DNA of 64,000 nucleotides from CAWJMN01 sp963844055 (GTDB lineage Bacteria; Planctomycetota; Planctomycetia; Pirellulales; Pirellulaceae): positions 1,302,001 to 1,366,000 of the forward strand of contig CAWJMN010000002.1 of assembly GCA_963844055.1 (NCBI GenBank), written 5' to 3'. The notes beneath the pieces were generated by a model, which searched no databases, was not told the origin of the DNA, and was given only the letters and a program-made list of their open reading frames with translations. The translations under genes were made by a program, and so were the position numbers. Of this stretch, positions 25,789 through 35,300 are shown in pieces (the first letter of the stretch is position 1; each line of letters opens with the position of its first letter).

Positions 25789-27861
25789 ATGCACTCGCTC
25801 CGCTATCTTCCCCGCTCTATCTTCCGTACATCTGCTGTATGGGACACTGTGTCCATGCTGTCCATTGATCTCTTGTCGCTTCCCGTTCCCGCGCCACTCT
25901 TTGCGGTGATGGGGGCACTCGACTATACGCTGATTGTCATCTACCTACTGGCGATGGTCGCCATCGGCTTGTGGTTCAGTGGCGAACAAGTCTCAACACG
26001 AGAATTCTTCTTTGCCAGTCGTGGCATGAGCTGGTTTCCGCTGGGGATGTCGCTCATGGCGACGCTCATCTCCGCATTAACCTATACCGGGCTACCCGCT
26101 CAAAGTTATTCGGTGGGACTGAAGACTCTTTTGATGCCACTTTCAGTTTGGCTCATTCTGCCGATCATGGTGTACTGGGTTTTGCCGCTCTATCATGGAC
26201 TTCGACTAACGAGCGTTTACGAATATCTGGAACTCCGGTTTGATACCACAACGCGACTGTGGGCCAGCCTCATCTTTTTGATCTGGCGATTACTATGGCT
26301 CGGAGGCGTAATCTATGCACCTTGCAAAGTGCTGCTGATTGCGTCGGGCCTTCACTGGCCCACCTGGCCTCTTATTCTGCTTCTGGGTGCGGTCACCACG
26401 CTCTATACTTGCCTTGGTGGCATGAAAGCGGTCATCTGGACCGATGTGGTCCAAGGCTTTGCTATGATCGCTGGCATCGGCGTGATCATCGTCGGTGCTT
26501 GGTGGTCCTTGGATGGGGGTGCCGCCCGCGTTGCTGAAGTCGCCGAAGGTCTAGGGCGGACGCAGCTAGTAGAGCTAAAATTCGACTGGAAAAGTACCTG
26601 GCAGATTTGGGGGGCGTTGCCGCACTGGGTGCTGGCCATGCTCTCCTTCTATATCGCCGATCAAATCACCGCCCAGCGATTCATCTGTGCCTCGACGCTT
26701 GGCGCCGCCCAGCGCTCCTACGTGCTGAACTGTGTTGTTCTCTCGATCCTTATGCCAGGCCTAACGTATGTGGGGCTTTGCCTTTTGACATTCTACTATG
26801 ACCACCCTGAACACCTTCAGCCCAAATGGGTAACGAGTCTCGACAACCTCCCGCCGCACGACACCTTAAAATCTGCTGATGGGTCCAAACGCTATCTCGA
26901 TTGGGACAATCCACAGCATGCCCTGCAAGCCAACAATGCAACGCAGCTGGTCGAAGAAGGACGCATCATTCGTCCCAACACGCGTGAGCCTTTCTCCAGC
27001 GACAAAGACTTCCTCGATGAAGAGACCGGCAAGCCGGTGATTGAAAAGCTGGCCATGCGCAAGCCCAACCACCCCAAACTTCGTGGCGAGGTAATCCTGC
27101 ACCGTCGTGCAGGAGAAGAACTACTTCCCTACTTCATTGCCAACGAGCTTCCCATCGGTGCGGCCGGACTAATCATCGCTGCACTATTAGCTGCCTCGAT
27201 GTCGTCGATTGATTCGGGCCTCAATTCGATTTGCTCGCTGCTGGTGGTAGACATGCATGAACGGTTTGGCTGGGGAGCCAACTTGCTGGCCCGACTACGC
27301 GGCAAACAGGCTAAGGACCTAGATGACACCGATCGTCTTTGGATTGCACAGCCTCTTACGGTGATTGTCGGTGTTGGCGCAACTGTGGCAGCGCTCCTTG
27401 TCGCACAACTGGGGCAAGTCTTTACCGTGATGATCGATGTCGCCAACACGTTTGGAGCACCACTCCTGGGAATCTTCCTACTGGGAATCCTCACTCGTCG
27501 CGCCACTTCCCAAGGAATTCGCCTGGGCATGATTGCCGGCAGCATCATTACCATAGGGATGGTCTTTGCGGGTCGGTTTCCAGAGGGCGTTTGGTTCTGG
27601 CCCTTCACCTGGCGTCCCAACAGTATTTGGACGGTATCGATTGGAACAACGCTCACCTGCCTGCTAGGCTATTTGTTGAGCCTTGTCATTGGCCAATCAA
27701 AATCCAAGGCAGAGCTTCGCGGACTCGTGGTCGGCCTGGGGAGACTCGGCGTACGCGCGATTGATGAAGAGATCCCACTGCTCGATAACCAGGAACTGGC
27801 GCGTGGCACGTCTCCCACTTCACCACCCCCGGACCGGTCATCCCCTCATCGTTGGAGCTAA
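25789..27861 (+). CDS. Sodium:solute symporter (SSS family)
   Basis: Up to 690 residues with about 13 membrane helices, typical of the sodium:solute symporter family. Recognisable segments are FFFASRGMSWFPLGMSLMAT (first broken-helix region), ALTYTGLPAQSY, and ASMSSIDSGLNSICSLLVVD, the sodium-site helix with adjacent serines. A charged extramembrane loop of about 110 residues lies at about 345-445. The start is uncertain: ATGs at 25789, 25855 and 25909 all lack a clear ribosome site, and 25909 (MGALDYTLIVIYLLAM) begins right before the first helix. Substrate is not identifiable; relatives carry sugars, sialic acid, amino acids or nucleosides. The next gene begins three bases after the stop. 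Confidence 0.88.
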   Translation: MHSLRYLPRSIFRTSAVWDTVSMLSIDLLSLPVPAPLFAVMGALDYTLIVIYLLAMVAIGLWFSGEQVSTREFFFASRGMSWFPLGMSLMATLISALTYTGLPAQSYSVGLKTLLMPLSVWLILPIMVYWVLPLYHGLRLTSVYEYLELRFDTTTRLWASLIFLIWRLLWLGGVIYAPCKVLLIASGLHWPTWPLILLLGAVTTLYTCLGGMKAVIWTDVVQGFAMIAGIGVIIVGAWWSLDGGAARVAEVAEGLGRTQLVELKFDWKSTWQIWGALPHWVLAMLSFYIADQITAQRFICASTLGAAQRSYVLNCVVLSILMPGLTYVGLCLLTFYYDHPEHLQPKWVTSLDNLPPHDTLKSADGSKRYLDWDNPQHALQANNATQLVEEGRIIRPNTREPFSSDKDFLDEETGKPVIEKLAMRKPNHPKLRGEVILHRRAGEELLPYFIANELPIGAAGLIIAALLAASMSSIDSGLNSICSLLVVDMHERFGWGANLLARLRGKQAKDLDDTDRLWIAQPLTVIVGVGATVAALLVAQLGQVFTVMIDVANTFGAPLLGIFLLGILTRRATSQGIRLGMIAGSIITIGMVFAGRFPEGVWFWPFTWRPNSIWTVSIGTTLTCLLGYLLSLVIGQSKSKAELRGLVVGLGRLGVRAIDEEIPLLDNQELARGTSPTSPPPDRSSPHRWS

Positions 27862-27864
27862 GTC

Positions 27865-29802
27865 ATGGTCCTCTCCCCTGACGAATGGTTCCCATTCCGC
27901 TGGCAACGGCCCTTGGTACCGTGGCCCCTGGTCCCTTGGCCCCTAGCCCCTTTCCTCTTGGCCGGGATAATCGTCGCCGCTGCTGGCTGCGGGAAGAAGC
28001 CTTCCCCGCCCAGCCCACCCCCAGCCAAACCAGCCGCGCCAGCAACAATGGCCGTTTCTGAAAGCCCTTCGCCGCCTGATGCTGATCCCCAAGCTAGCGC
28101 CGCTGCACTAGAGACCGCGTCTCCACCAGCGCCTGCCACCATCCCCGAGGAAAAGCCCACAGAACCAGCGGCTACTACTGACACAGGCACCGACTTGCCG
28201 AAGGAGGGCGCTAGCTCACCCTCGTTTGACCATCGAATGCTGGTCATTACACCACAGGGTCCCTTGATCATCGGCCTGAACCTGATGCTGGGAGATACGC
28301 CCTTGGATCAAGCGTTTGAGGCCATGGCCCGCGACCTTCAAAAGGAAGCAGATACCAACGCCGACGGGACCACCACCTGGGAAGAGCTGCTCAAAAACAC
28401 AACCATTCGCAGTGGGTCGTATGGCAACGTCGCCATCACCACGCCAGAAAACGAGAAAGAGGTTCTCCGTCGTTACGATCTCAATCGCAATGGGAATGTC
28501 GACCTCGTCGAGCTCCAGCGGTTTGTCACCCGAAGCGCCGGGGGTGGCCGATCCTTTTCTGTCCGGGGCGAATATGATCTGGTTCGAGCCAGCCCACGCT
28601 TGGCCGACACCTGGCAACTCTTGCAAGGTATGGAGACCGGCTCCAACCTTTCTCCCACTGCCATTGCCGCGGCCAGCCAACACCTTCGTGCCAAAGATTC
28701 TGATAGCGACGACCGCGTTACTCGCGAAGACCTTAGCCCTGCCCGTGGCCTAACCGCAGCAGGAATGCCACGTCGCAACCCAGGGCGGCGCCGCTTGCAG
28801 GGCGCCATGGTTTACGCGATCAACGAAGAGACTCCTTGGAACTCCGTTTTCATTCAGCTCAGCGAGTTTTACGCGCTGGGAGGCAACCTCCACCCCAACA
28901 CCTTTGTCGCCTCACCAACCCTTTATTCCTACCTGGACGAAAATCAGGATGGAAAGCTCGTCAGTGCTGAGATCAAGCGCCTGTTGACCGCCCCCGTCGA
29001 CCTGTCGATGACGGTCCACTTCCCTACCACAGGCGATATTGCCTCACTAGAGTCAACAACGCCTTCCCTCAAGGGCGCTGAGTTGACCCAGCCTAGCCCT
29101 GGCAGGCTCACGTGGCGCTCGGCCCACGCCAAGCTGCAATTCGTCATCGCAGATCAACTTCAGCTAACGACGGCCGAAGACCAACAAGCCCAGGCCCTTT
29201 TCGCCCAGCTCGACCAAAACCGTGATGGATATTTGGAACCTTCCGAAGTGACCCAGCCTAGCGATACGCAGATTCCGTTTGCCGCAGTCGATGCCAACCA
29301 GGATGGCAAGATCTACCCCCAAGAGCTTGTCACCTTCTTTCGAAAACGTCGTCTGCCGCTGCAAGTGCAGGTGCATACACGTGTCGAGCTTCACCCAGAC
29401 TCCCTTTTCGCTTGGCTCGACAAACAGGAGGATGACCTGCTCGATGGGGCAGAGATCGCTGCCGCCTCTGCACGCCTGCAAAGCCTGGCGACCGCCCCGC
29501 AGGTGGGCCTAAGCAGTGACGAGATTCCCCTCGTGGTCCGAATTACGCTGGCACGCGGCGACCTCACCAATCCCGACCTCCTCTTCACCCCACCCGCCTT
29601 GCGCCCTGCGACACCAAGTGGCAATGCCCCTGCTTGGTTCACCGCCATGGACACCAGCGGCGATGGCCTTGTTAGCCGGCTGGAATTCCTGGGGGACCGC
29701 ACCCTGTTTGACCAGCTAGACAAGGATCAAGACAATTTCCTTACCGCGACCGAAGTTGTCGTGGCGGGCTCTCCCCCCACCAACGTACCGTCCCCCCACT
29801 AG
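27865..29802 (+). CDS. EF-hand repeat lipoprotein
   Basis: 645-residue exported protein. The hydrophobic segment FLLAGIIVAAAGC ends in a lipobox-like Cys42, so it is probably a lipoprotein. A Pro/Ala-rich linker runs to about residue 115. At least seven EF-hand-type calcium loops follow, with D-x-D/N-x-D/N-G spacing, for example DTNADGTTTWEE, DLNRNGNVDLVE, DENQDGKLVSAE, DQNRDGYLEPSE, DANQDGKIYPQE, DTSGDGLVSRLE and DKDQDNFLTATE. The protein thus likely binds calcium outside the cytoplasm. The leading PLVPWPLVPWPLAP peptide derives from a short DNA repeat. It starts three bases after the symporter stop; the two are one operon. Confidence 0.82.
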   Translation: MVLSPDEWFPFRWQRPLVPWPLVPWPLAPFLLAGIIVAAAGCGKKPSPPSPPPAKPAAPATMAVSESPSPPDADPQASAAALETASPPAPATIPEEKPTEPAATTDTGTDLPKEGASSPSFDHRMLVITPQGPLIIGLNLMLGDTPLDQAFEAMARDLQKEADTNADGTTTWEELLKNTTIRSGSYGNVAITTPENEKEVLRRYDLNRNGNVDLVELQRFVTRSAGGGRSFSVRGEYDLVRASPRLADTWQLLQGMETGSNLSPTAIAAASQHLRAKDSDSDDRVTREDLSPARGLTAAGMPRRNPGRRRLQGAMVYAINEETPWNSVFIQLSEFYALGGNLHPNTFVASPTLYSYLDENQDGKLVSAEIKRLLTAPVDLSMTVHFPTTGDIASLESTTPSLKGAELTQPSPGRLTWRSAHAKLQFVIADQLQLTTAEDQQAQALFAQLDQNRDGYLEPSEVTQPSDTQIPFAAVDANQDGKIYPQELVTFFRKRRLPLQVQVHTRVELHPDSLFAWLDKQEDDLLDGAEIAAASARLQSLATAPQVGLSSDEIPLVVRITLARGDLTNPDLLFTPPALRPATPSGNAPAWFTAMDTSGDGLVSRLEFLGDRTLFDQLDKDQDNFLTATEVVVAGSPPTNVPSPH

Positions 29803-30043
29803 CCACGCTCGGCCACACAAGCGGCCATTGCCCAAGGACCAAGCCTAATCTTCAAGGCAAAATGTTCGCAAAATAATCGTAGAACTTCTCGTGGCTGATG
29901 GCTATCATACGGGCAGTCCGGTGGCCTCTAGCTTCTTCCACCGACACCAGCTCCAAGCTTTCCTACAGCAGATTTTTGGCGGACGAACAGCGGCATGAAT
30001 TCCACCTCTTCAACGGCTGAGCACTGCGGCCTTTGCTGCTGCC

Positions 30044-31204
30044 TTGTCGCGTAGCGCAAACACCATGCAGGCAATCGGTGAAGTTGTCGAAGAAGCAATG
30101 GCCAAGCTGGGCCGTCAACCAACCCTTGCAACCGTCTTCTTTTCATCAGACCATCTCGTAGCTGCCGACCAAATTGCGCAAGAGCTCTGCCAGCGACTTG
30201 GCATTACACAAATCTTTGGCTGCAGCGGTGAATCGATTGTGGGAGGTGGTGACGAGGTTGAATCCTCCCCTGCCATTGCACTCTGGATTGCCGACCTGCC
30301 GCGCTCCAACGTTCAGCTCATGCATCTTGAGTTTGAGCGGACACCTGAAGGGGGCGTCATTCAGGGTTGGCCCGATGAATTGACCTCTGCTTGGTCCAAA
30401 GATACGTTTGCCATCTTGGTGGGAGACCCCTTCTCGTTTCCTGCCGACTTGCTGCTGGAACGGATGAATGAGGATCGCCCCGGCATCTCGGTCATTGGTG
30501 GCATGGCCAGCAGTGGCAGCACTCCAGGCGAGAACCGCCTGATCCTGGGGAACCAAACTTTTGCGGAAGGAGCCGTCGTCGCCGTGATTCAAGGTGGCGT
30601 GCGTCTGCGTACGGTAGTATCCCAAGGATGCCGCCCGATTGGCAAACCCTATGTGGTCACCAAAGCAGAGCGCAACGTCATCTACGACCTCGGTGGACAG
30701 TCGGCGCTGATTCGCCTGAAAGAACTCTTTGATTCTCTTCCCACGCGCGAACAACTCTTAGTGCAACGCAACTTGCACGTCGGCCGTGTGGTTAGTGAAT
30801 ACCAAAGCCATTTCGACCAAGGCGATTTCTTAGTACGCAATGTGGTCGGAACGGTTCCCAACGTGGGTGGCATCGCGATTGGCGACTACATTCGTGCCGG
30901 CCAAACGGTTCGCTTCCATGTGCGCGACCAAGAAGCGGCCGATGCGGAACTGCGTCAACTTTTATCGACGCTCCCTCGCACCCCCAACGCCAAAATCTTG
31001 GCGGGACTACTCTTCACCTGCAATGGCCGTGGCTCGCGCCTATTTAGCCAGCCCAATCACGATGCGCAGATGCTCCAAAAGTACATGGGCAATATTCCCG
31101 TGGCCGGCTTCTTCGCCGCCGGAGAAATCGGGCCGGTGGGCGGGCAAAACTTCATGCATGGCTTTACCGCCAGCATCGCTCTTCTCGAAGAAGTGCCTGC
31201 CTAG
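30044..31204 (+). CDS. FIST-domain sensor protein
   Basis: About 386 residues made of FIST_N (residues 1-210) and FIST_C (about 220-370) domains; these are proposed small-ligand sensors. Recognisable parts are ITQIFGCSGESIVGGG, ISVIGGMASSGSTPGENR, GVRLRTVVSQGCRPIGKPYV and the C-terminal GLLFTCNGRG...GFFAAGEIGPVGGQNFMHGF. The frame has no ATG until 30065, but FAAALSRS just before the TTG at 30044 is the usual beginning of the domain, so the N-terminus probably starts at ATG 29995 and one extra base lies between 29995 and 30031. It has no transmembrane helix. The gene is convergent with the HD-GYP regulator. Confidence 0.82.
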   Translation: MSRSANTMQAIGEVVEEAMAKLGRQPTLATVFFSSDHLVAADQIAQELCQRLGITQIFGCSGESIVGGGDEVESSPAIALWIADLPRSNVQLMHLEFERTPEGGVIQGWPDELTSAWSKDTFAILVGDPFSFPADLLLERMNEDRPGISVIGGMASSGSTPGENRLILGNQTFAEGAVVAVIQGGVRLRTVVSQGCRPIGKPYVVTKAERNVIYDLGGQSALIRLKELFDSLPTREQLLVQRNLHVGRVVSEYQSHFDQGDFLVRNVVGTVPNVGGIAIGDYIRAGQTVRFHVRDQEAADAELRQLLSTLPRTPNAKILAGLLFTCNGRGSRLFSQPNHDAQMLQKYMGNIPVAGFFAAGEIGPVGGQNFMHGFTASIALLEEVPA

Positions 31205-31221
31205 CGATTTCGGCCATGCTG

Positions 31222-31542
31222 CTAGACTGCCGTCGTGGGCTGCGTCGGTACCACAGGCAGTTCCGCTGCGGCCTTGGCTGCTTCCCAAAGCACCTCCGCA
31301 TCGGATCGATCTTCTTTTTCCGCGAACTTCTGGCGTATCCGCACAAACTCGGCTTCGACAGCTAAAAACGCCTTAATGATCTCCGGATCAAAGTGCTTGC
31401 CAGAGTCTTCCACCAGGATCTCGCGGGCCTTCTCATGGGAAAAGGCCGCCTTGTAGCAGCGTTTACTGGTCAAAGCATCATAGACATCTGCCACAGCGAC
31501 AATCCGTCCCGAAAGGGGAATATCCAGGCCCATCAGCCCCAA
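31222..31542 (-). CDS. HD-GYP regulator, C-terminal part of frameshifted gene
   Basis: Third part of a receiver-HD-GYP gene (32343 down to 31222). It carries the end of the HD-GYP domain from GLMGLDIPLSGRIVAVADVY through DALTSKRCYKAAF and the helical tail, ending in TQPTTAV. The preceding GYP motif (HHERWNGAGYP) lies just upstream in the same frame, at about 31543-31590, once the missing base at 31594-31598 is restored. HD-GYP proteins hydrolyse c-di-GMP. The ATG at 31542 is internal and not a real start. Confidence 0.75.
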   Translation of the reverse strand: MGLMGLDIPLSGRIVAVADVYDALTSKRCYKAAFSHEKAREILVEDSGKHFDPEIIKAFLAVEAEFVRIRQKFAEKEDRSDAEVLWEAAKAAAELPVVPTQPTTAV

Positions 31543-31952
31543 GGGGTATCCAGCACCATTCCAGCGTTCATGATGGGTGGCGGCAATCTCTCGCGCAAGC
31601 GCAGGAATCGCGCTTCAGGATACTTCTCCAAAGCGGCGTCTAAGGTCTCGGCCCCCAGCACCGGATGACGCTTCATAATTTCAAACTCTTCCGGGGTCAG
31701 CTTGCCCGGCTTTTGCAAAACGCTGTCGGGAATTCCCACTTTGCCAATATCGTGCAGTGGGCTGGTCTGATAGACCAAACGCACAAACTCGGGATCGATC
31801 TGCCCCGCATAGCTAGAATTCTTCGCCAGTTCCTGCGTCAGGATCAGCGAGTATCGCTGTACACGCTCTAAGTGCTGCCCTGTTTCGTTGTCGCGAGATT
31901 CCGCCAATTTCGCCAAAGCAAAGATGGTCATCTCTCGGGTTTCCATCGACAA
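31533..31952 (-). CDS. HD-GYP regulator, central HD part of frameshifted gene
   Basis: Middle part of the receiver-HD-GYP gene. It has LAESRDNETGQHLERVQRYS, then the metal-binding HD motif in TSPLHDIGKVGIPD, and the helix PEEFEIMKRHPVLGAETL. The frame turns unnatural after RFLRL because one base is missing at 31594-31598 (forward strand GCGCAAG where GCGCCAAG is expected). Restoring it gives AREIAATHHERWNGAGYP, the GYP signature, so the phosphodiesterase site is intact. The true junction with the receiver lies in the C-run 31962-31965, where one base is extra. Confidence 0.78.
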   Translation of the reverse strand: MSMETREMTIFALAKLAESRDNETGQHLERVQRYSLILTQELAKNSSYAGQIDPEFVRLVYQTSPLHDIGKVGIPDSVLQKPGKLTPEEFEIMKRHPVLGAETLDAALEKYPEARFLRLRERLPPPIMNAGMVLDTPWG

Positions 31953-32343
31953 GATACGCTGCCCCGCGCACGCGTACTAGCAATTCTGCCGCATTAAACG
32001 GCTTGGCGATAAAGTCATCGGCTCCAGCCGTCATCCCTGCCACAATTTCGGCAGGCTTGGCATGACTCGTCAGAAGTATCACGTACGTGTAGCCTTCGCA
32101 CTCATCCTCACGAATCTTGCTACACAGTTCGATCCCTGTCAGCTCTGGCATCTCCCAGTCAGAGATCACTAGGCGAATCCCCTCGCGTGCCTGGATCTCT
32201 ATCGCCTCGCGACCATCGGCCGCCGCATAGACTTCAAAGCCAGCTTGTTCCAGCATGTGCTCGACCAGGGACCGCCCGATATCATCATCGTCGGCCACCA
32301 AGATCTTCATTGGCTTTGCAGTTCGAAAAGCGGTAAGTGCCAT
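31813..32343 (-). CDS. HD-GYP response regulator, receiver domain
   Basis: First part of the receiver-HD-GYP regulator. Residues about 12-125 form a CheY-like receiver: acid pocket VADDDD (about 16-20), phosphoacceptor Asp62 in ISDWEMPELTG, Thr/Lys switch in LLTSHAKP...FIAKPFNAAELL. The frame runs past the receiver into unnatural sequence to 31813; true continuation is RILSMETREMTIFALAKLAE in another frame, after removing one C from the run 31962-31965. ATG 32343 or 32310 (MKILVADDDD) are both possible starts. It begins 39 bases after the Amt-kinase stop on the same strand, the expected place for a cognate output regulator. Confidence 0.8.
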   Translation of the reverse strand: MALTAFRTAKPMKILVADDDDIGRSLVEHMLEQAGFEVYAAADGREAIEIQAREGIRLVISDWEMPELTGIELCSKIREDECEGYTYVILLTSHAKPAEIVAGMTAGADDFIAKPFNAAELLVRVRGAAYLVDGNPRDDHLCFGEIGGISRQRNRAALRACTAILADPDAGTGEEF

Positions 32344-32382
32344 AATCTATTGCCCGTCAGAACACTCGTTGCCCAAAAATCT

Positions 32383-35300
32383 CTACGCCTGATTATCGCT
32401 TTGAATCAATGCATCAATAAGGTCGATGCATTGCTGCATGCGTGCCTCTAATTCCGTTTTTCCATTCTCGACCTCGATCCAGTTCTCATCACCCACCAAG
32501 GTCTCAATCTGGGCCACCGTCTCGCGCAATGGCCATGCCGCCAAGTTCGCTGATGTCCCCTTCAAGGTGTGCGTCAAACGCTGCACCAGCGTCGTATCAC
32601 GCCGTTCAATTGCCAGCTGGATCTTGTGACAATCACTGGGCAATCGTTCGCGAAACTTACGCAAGATCTTCCTCACAAAGGCCGCATCACCACTGCACCG
32701 TTCCAGAAGTGCCTCTTGATCGATAGCCTCTAGCTCTTGCTGCTCGATCGCCGTCGCCACAAAAGCCGACTCCTGCATCTCCACGGCTACCGCAGGCACG
32801 GAACGCCTGACACTACCGCCACTTCCTGCGTCATCGCTCTTCACTTCAGGTACTGGCGCTGCTGCCGGACCGGCCGAAAGCTCCACTTCCAATTGTCGTC
32901 GAATTTGCCGCAACAACTGGTCACGAATCAGTGGCTTCGTCGCATAGTCGTTCATGCCACAGGCGATGCAGCGCTCACGATCACCACGAACGGCGCTGGC
33001 CGTCAATGCAATGATCGGAATCGGCCGTTGGTCACTGCCATGCAATGGGTTCGTCGCTTCCAACTCCCTAATTCGTTCGGTCGCTTCAAAACCATCCATT
33101 TCCGGCATCTGACAATCCATCAGAACCAGCGAGAACGGCTCACGACGCACCCATTCCACCGCCTCGCGTCCATTGCTGGCCGTACGGCAGGAAAAACCAG
33201 CGGCCTGCAACATCTCGACGGCAACTAACTGGTTGATGTCGTTGTCATCCACAATCAAGATCTGCGGCCGCCCCGCTGTTCCCTGCTCGCTTGCACTTGC
33301 CTGAGGCAATGCCATCCGAACCGGTTCCTTAGCAACGTTCATCGCCACGGGTGCAGGTACAACCATCGCGTCAACGGGCTTATCAGCCGGTCCAATCGCA
33401 GCTTCCAGCGGCAAGACAAACCAGAAGGTCGATCCCACCCCCGCTTCGCTCTCGACGCCAATACTTCCCCCCATGGCCTCCACAAGCTCTTTGCAAAGCG
33501 CCAGCCCCAGGCCCGTACCGCCATACTTCCTGGTAGTGGAAGCATCTACTTGGCTAAACTGTTCAAACAGACGATTACGACGATCTGGAGGAATGCCAAT
33601 ACCAGAATCCTTCACCGCGAAGCGAATCTGCAGCGCCCCTTGCTGCTCTCCGACAACCTTCACATCGACGTCGATTCGACCCGAAGGGGTAAACTTCAAG
33701 GCGTTACTTAAGAGGTTCATCAGCAATTGCTGGATACGAGCAGGGTCGCCCCAAACCAGTGCCGGAACCGTCGGTGCTATCTCGGCTTCCAGGACCACGC
33801 TTCGCTGCGCCGCACGATGCATAAACGAGTCGCGCTGCTGTGCCACAAGCGCGTAAAGATCGATCTGAATCCGCTCTAGTTCCAGCTTGCCTGATTCAAT
33901 TTTTGAGAAGTCCAAGATGTTGTTGATCAGCCCCAGCAGCATGGTGGCCGATCCATTGGCAATATCCAAATAGCGGGCTTGCTGCGCGGTCATCGTGGAA
34001 GAACGCAGCAGCTCAAGCATCCCGATCACACCATTGAGTGGCGTTCGAATCTCATGGCTCATATTCGCCAAAAAGAGACTCTTGGAATGGCTGGCGGCAA
34101 CCGCAGCGGAAACTTCCGCTTGCAGTTCTGCATTGTGCTTGCGCTCCGTGATATCTTCGACGGTTCCTTCGTAATACAGTAACTTTCCAGCGGCGTCCTT
34201 TACTGCTTTTGCATTCTCAGAAATCCAAATCACTTGGCCATCGTGCCGCCGAACCTGCGACTCAAACCCCACAACCTTCCCCTGCCGTGCCATACACTGG
34301 CGAAACGCTTCGCGGCGTTCAGGGTCAACATACAGTTGCGAACCAATGTCTCGCACTTCGGCCATCAACTCTTCGGCGCTGGTATAGCCGTAGATTTCTG
34401 CCAGCCGAGGATTAGCGCTGCTATACAGCCCTTCCGGAGTCGTCTGAAAAATGCCCTCTACCGCGTTTTCAAACAAGGCGCGATAGCGCTGCTCTGCTTT
34501 TCGAGCCGCTTCGGCAGCTTCTTCGCGAGCCTTGATCTCCGTCCCGACCCGTTCCAGCACACGATTGTATTCCGTCGCGATCTGTCCCACTTCGGTATGC
34601 GGCTCTACCGCAACACGCGTCGTGAAATCCCCTTCTCGTCGCTGCGAATCCATCGTCGTTAGCAAGTCAACCAGGTCCGTACTGGCATCATGCTCCGCTA
34701 CGTTCAGCCCCACTTGCTCATCTTCCGCATTGGAACGCAGACGCCAGAAGTAATTCACCGTCCCCAGGCAAATGCCAATCATGCCAAAGGACCAAGCGGC
34801 CGCCGCCAATCCCCCCAACGACTGAATGCCCAATTGTTCTAGCCGAGTATGTCCACCAAATTTGCTGACATCCCCCAGGAGCGCAACCGCTAACGTTCCT
34901 ACCACTCCACAAAAGCCGTGGACAGGAATCGCCCCCACGACATCGTCAATCTTGATCCGATCGAGAAGATAGCTCCCCAGCACACTCACAACGCCGCTCA
35001 GCACGCCCAGCAAAATGGCACTCGCCGGCGAGATTATGTTACAGCTGGCGGTTACCCCTACAAGTCCCGCCACAACACCATTGATCACCTGACCCACAAT
35101 CGCCTTGCGCTCGCAATACCACGACACGGCCAGCCCGGCTGCTCCTCCAGCTGCTGCCGCCAAGTTCGTATTAATCAAGATGAGCGGGATCCGTCCATCC
35201 ACCCCCAGCGTGCTTCCACCGTTGAACCCAAACCAGCCAAACCAAAGCAAAAGGGCCCCCAAAGTAGAGAGCGTCAAGCTATGCCCACGCATCGGCTTCG

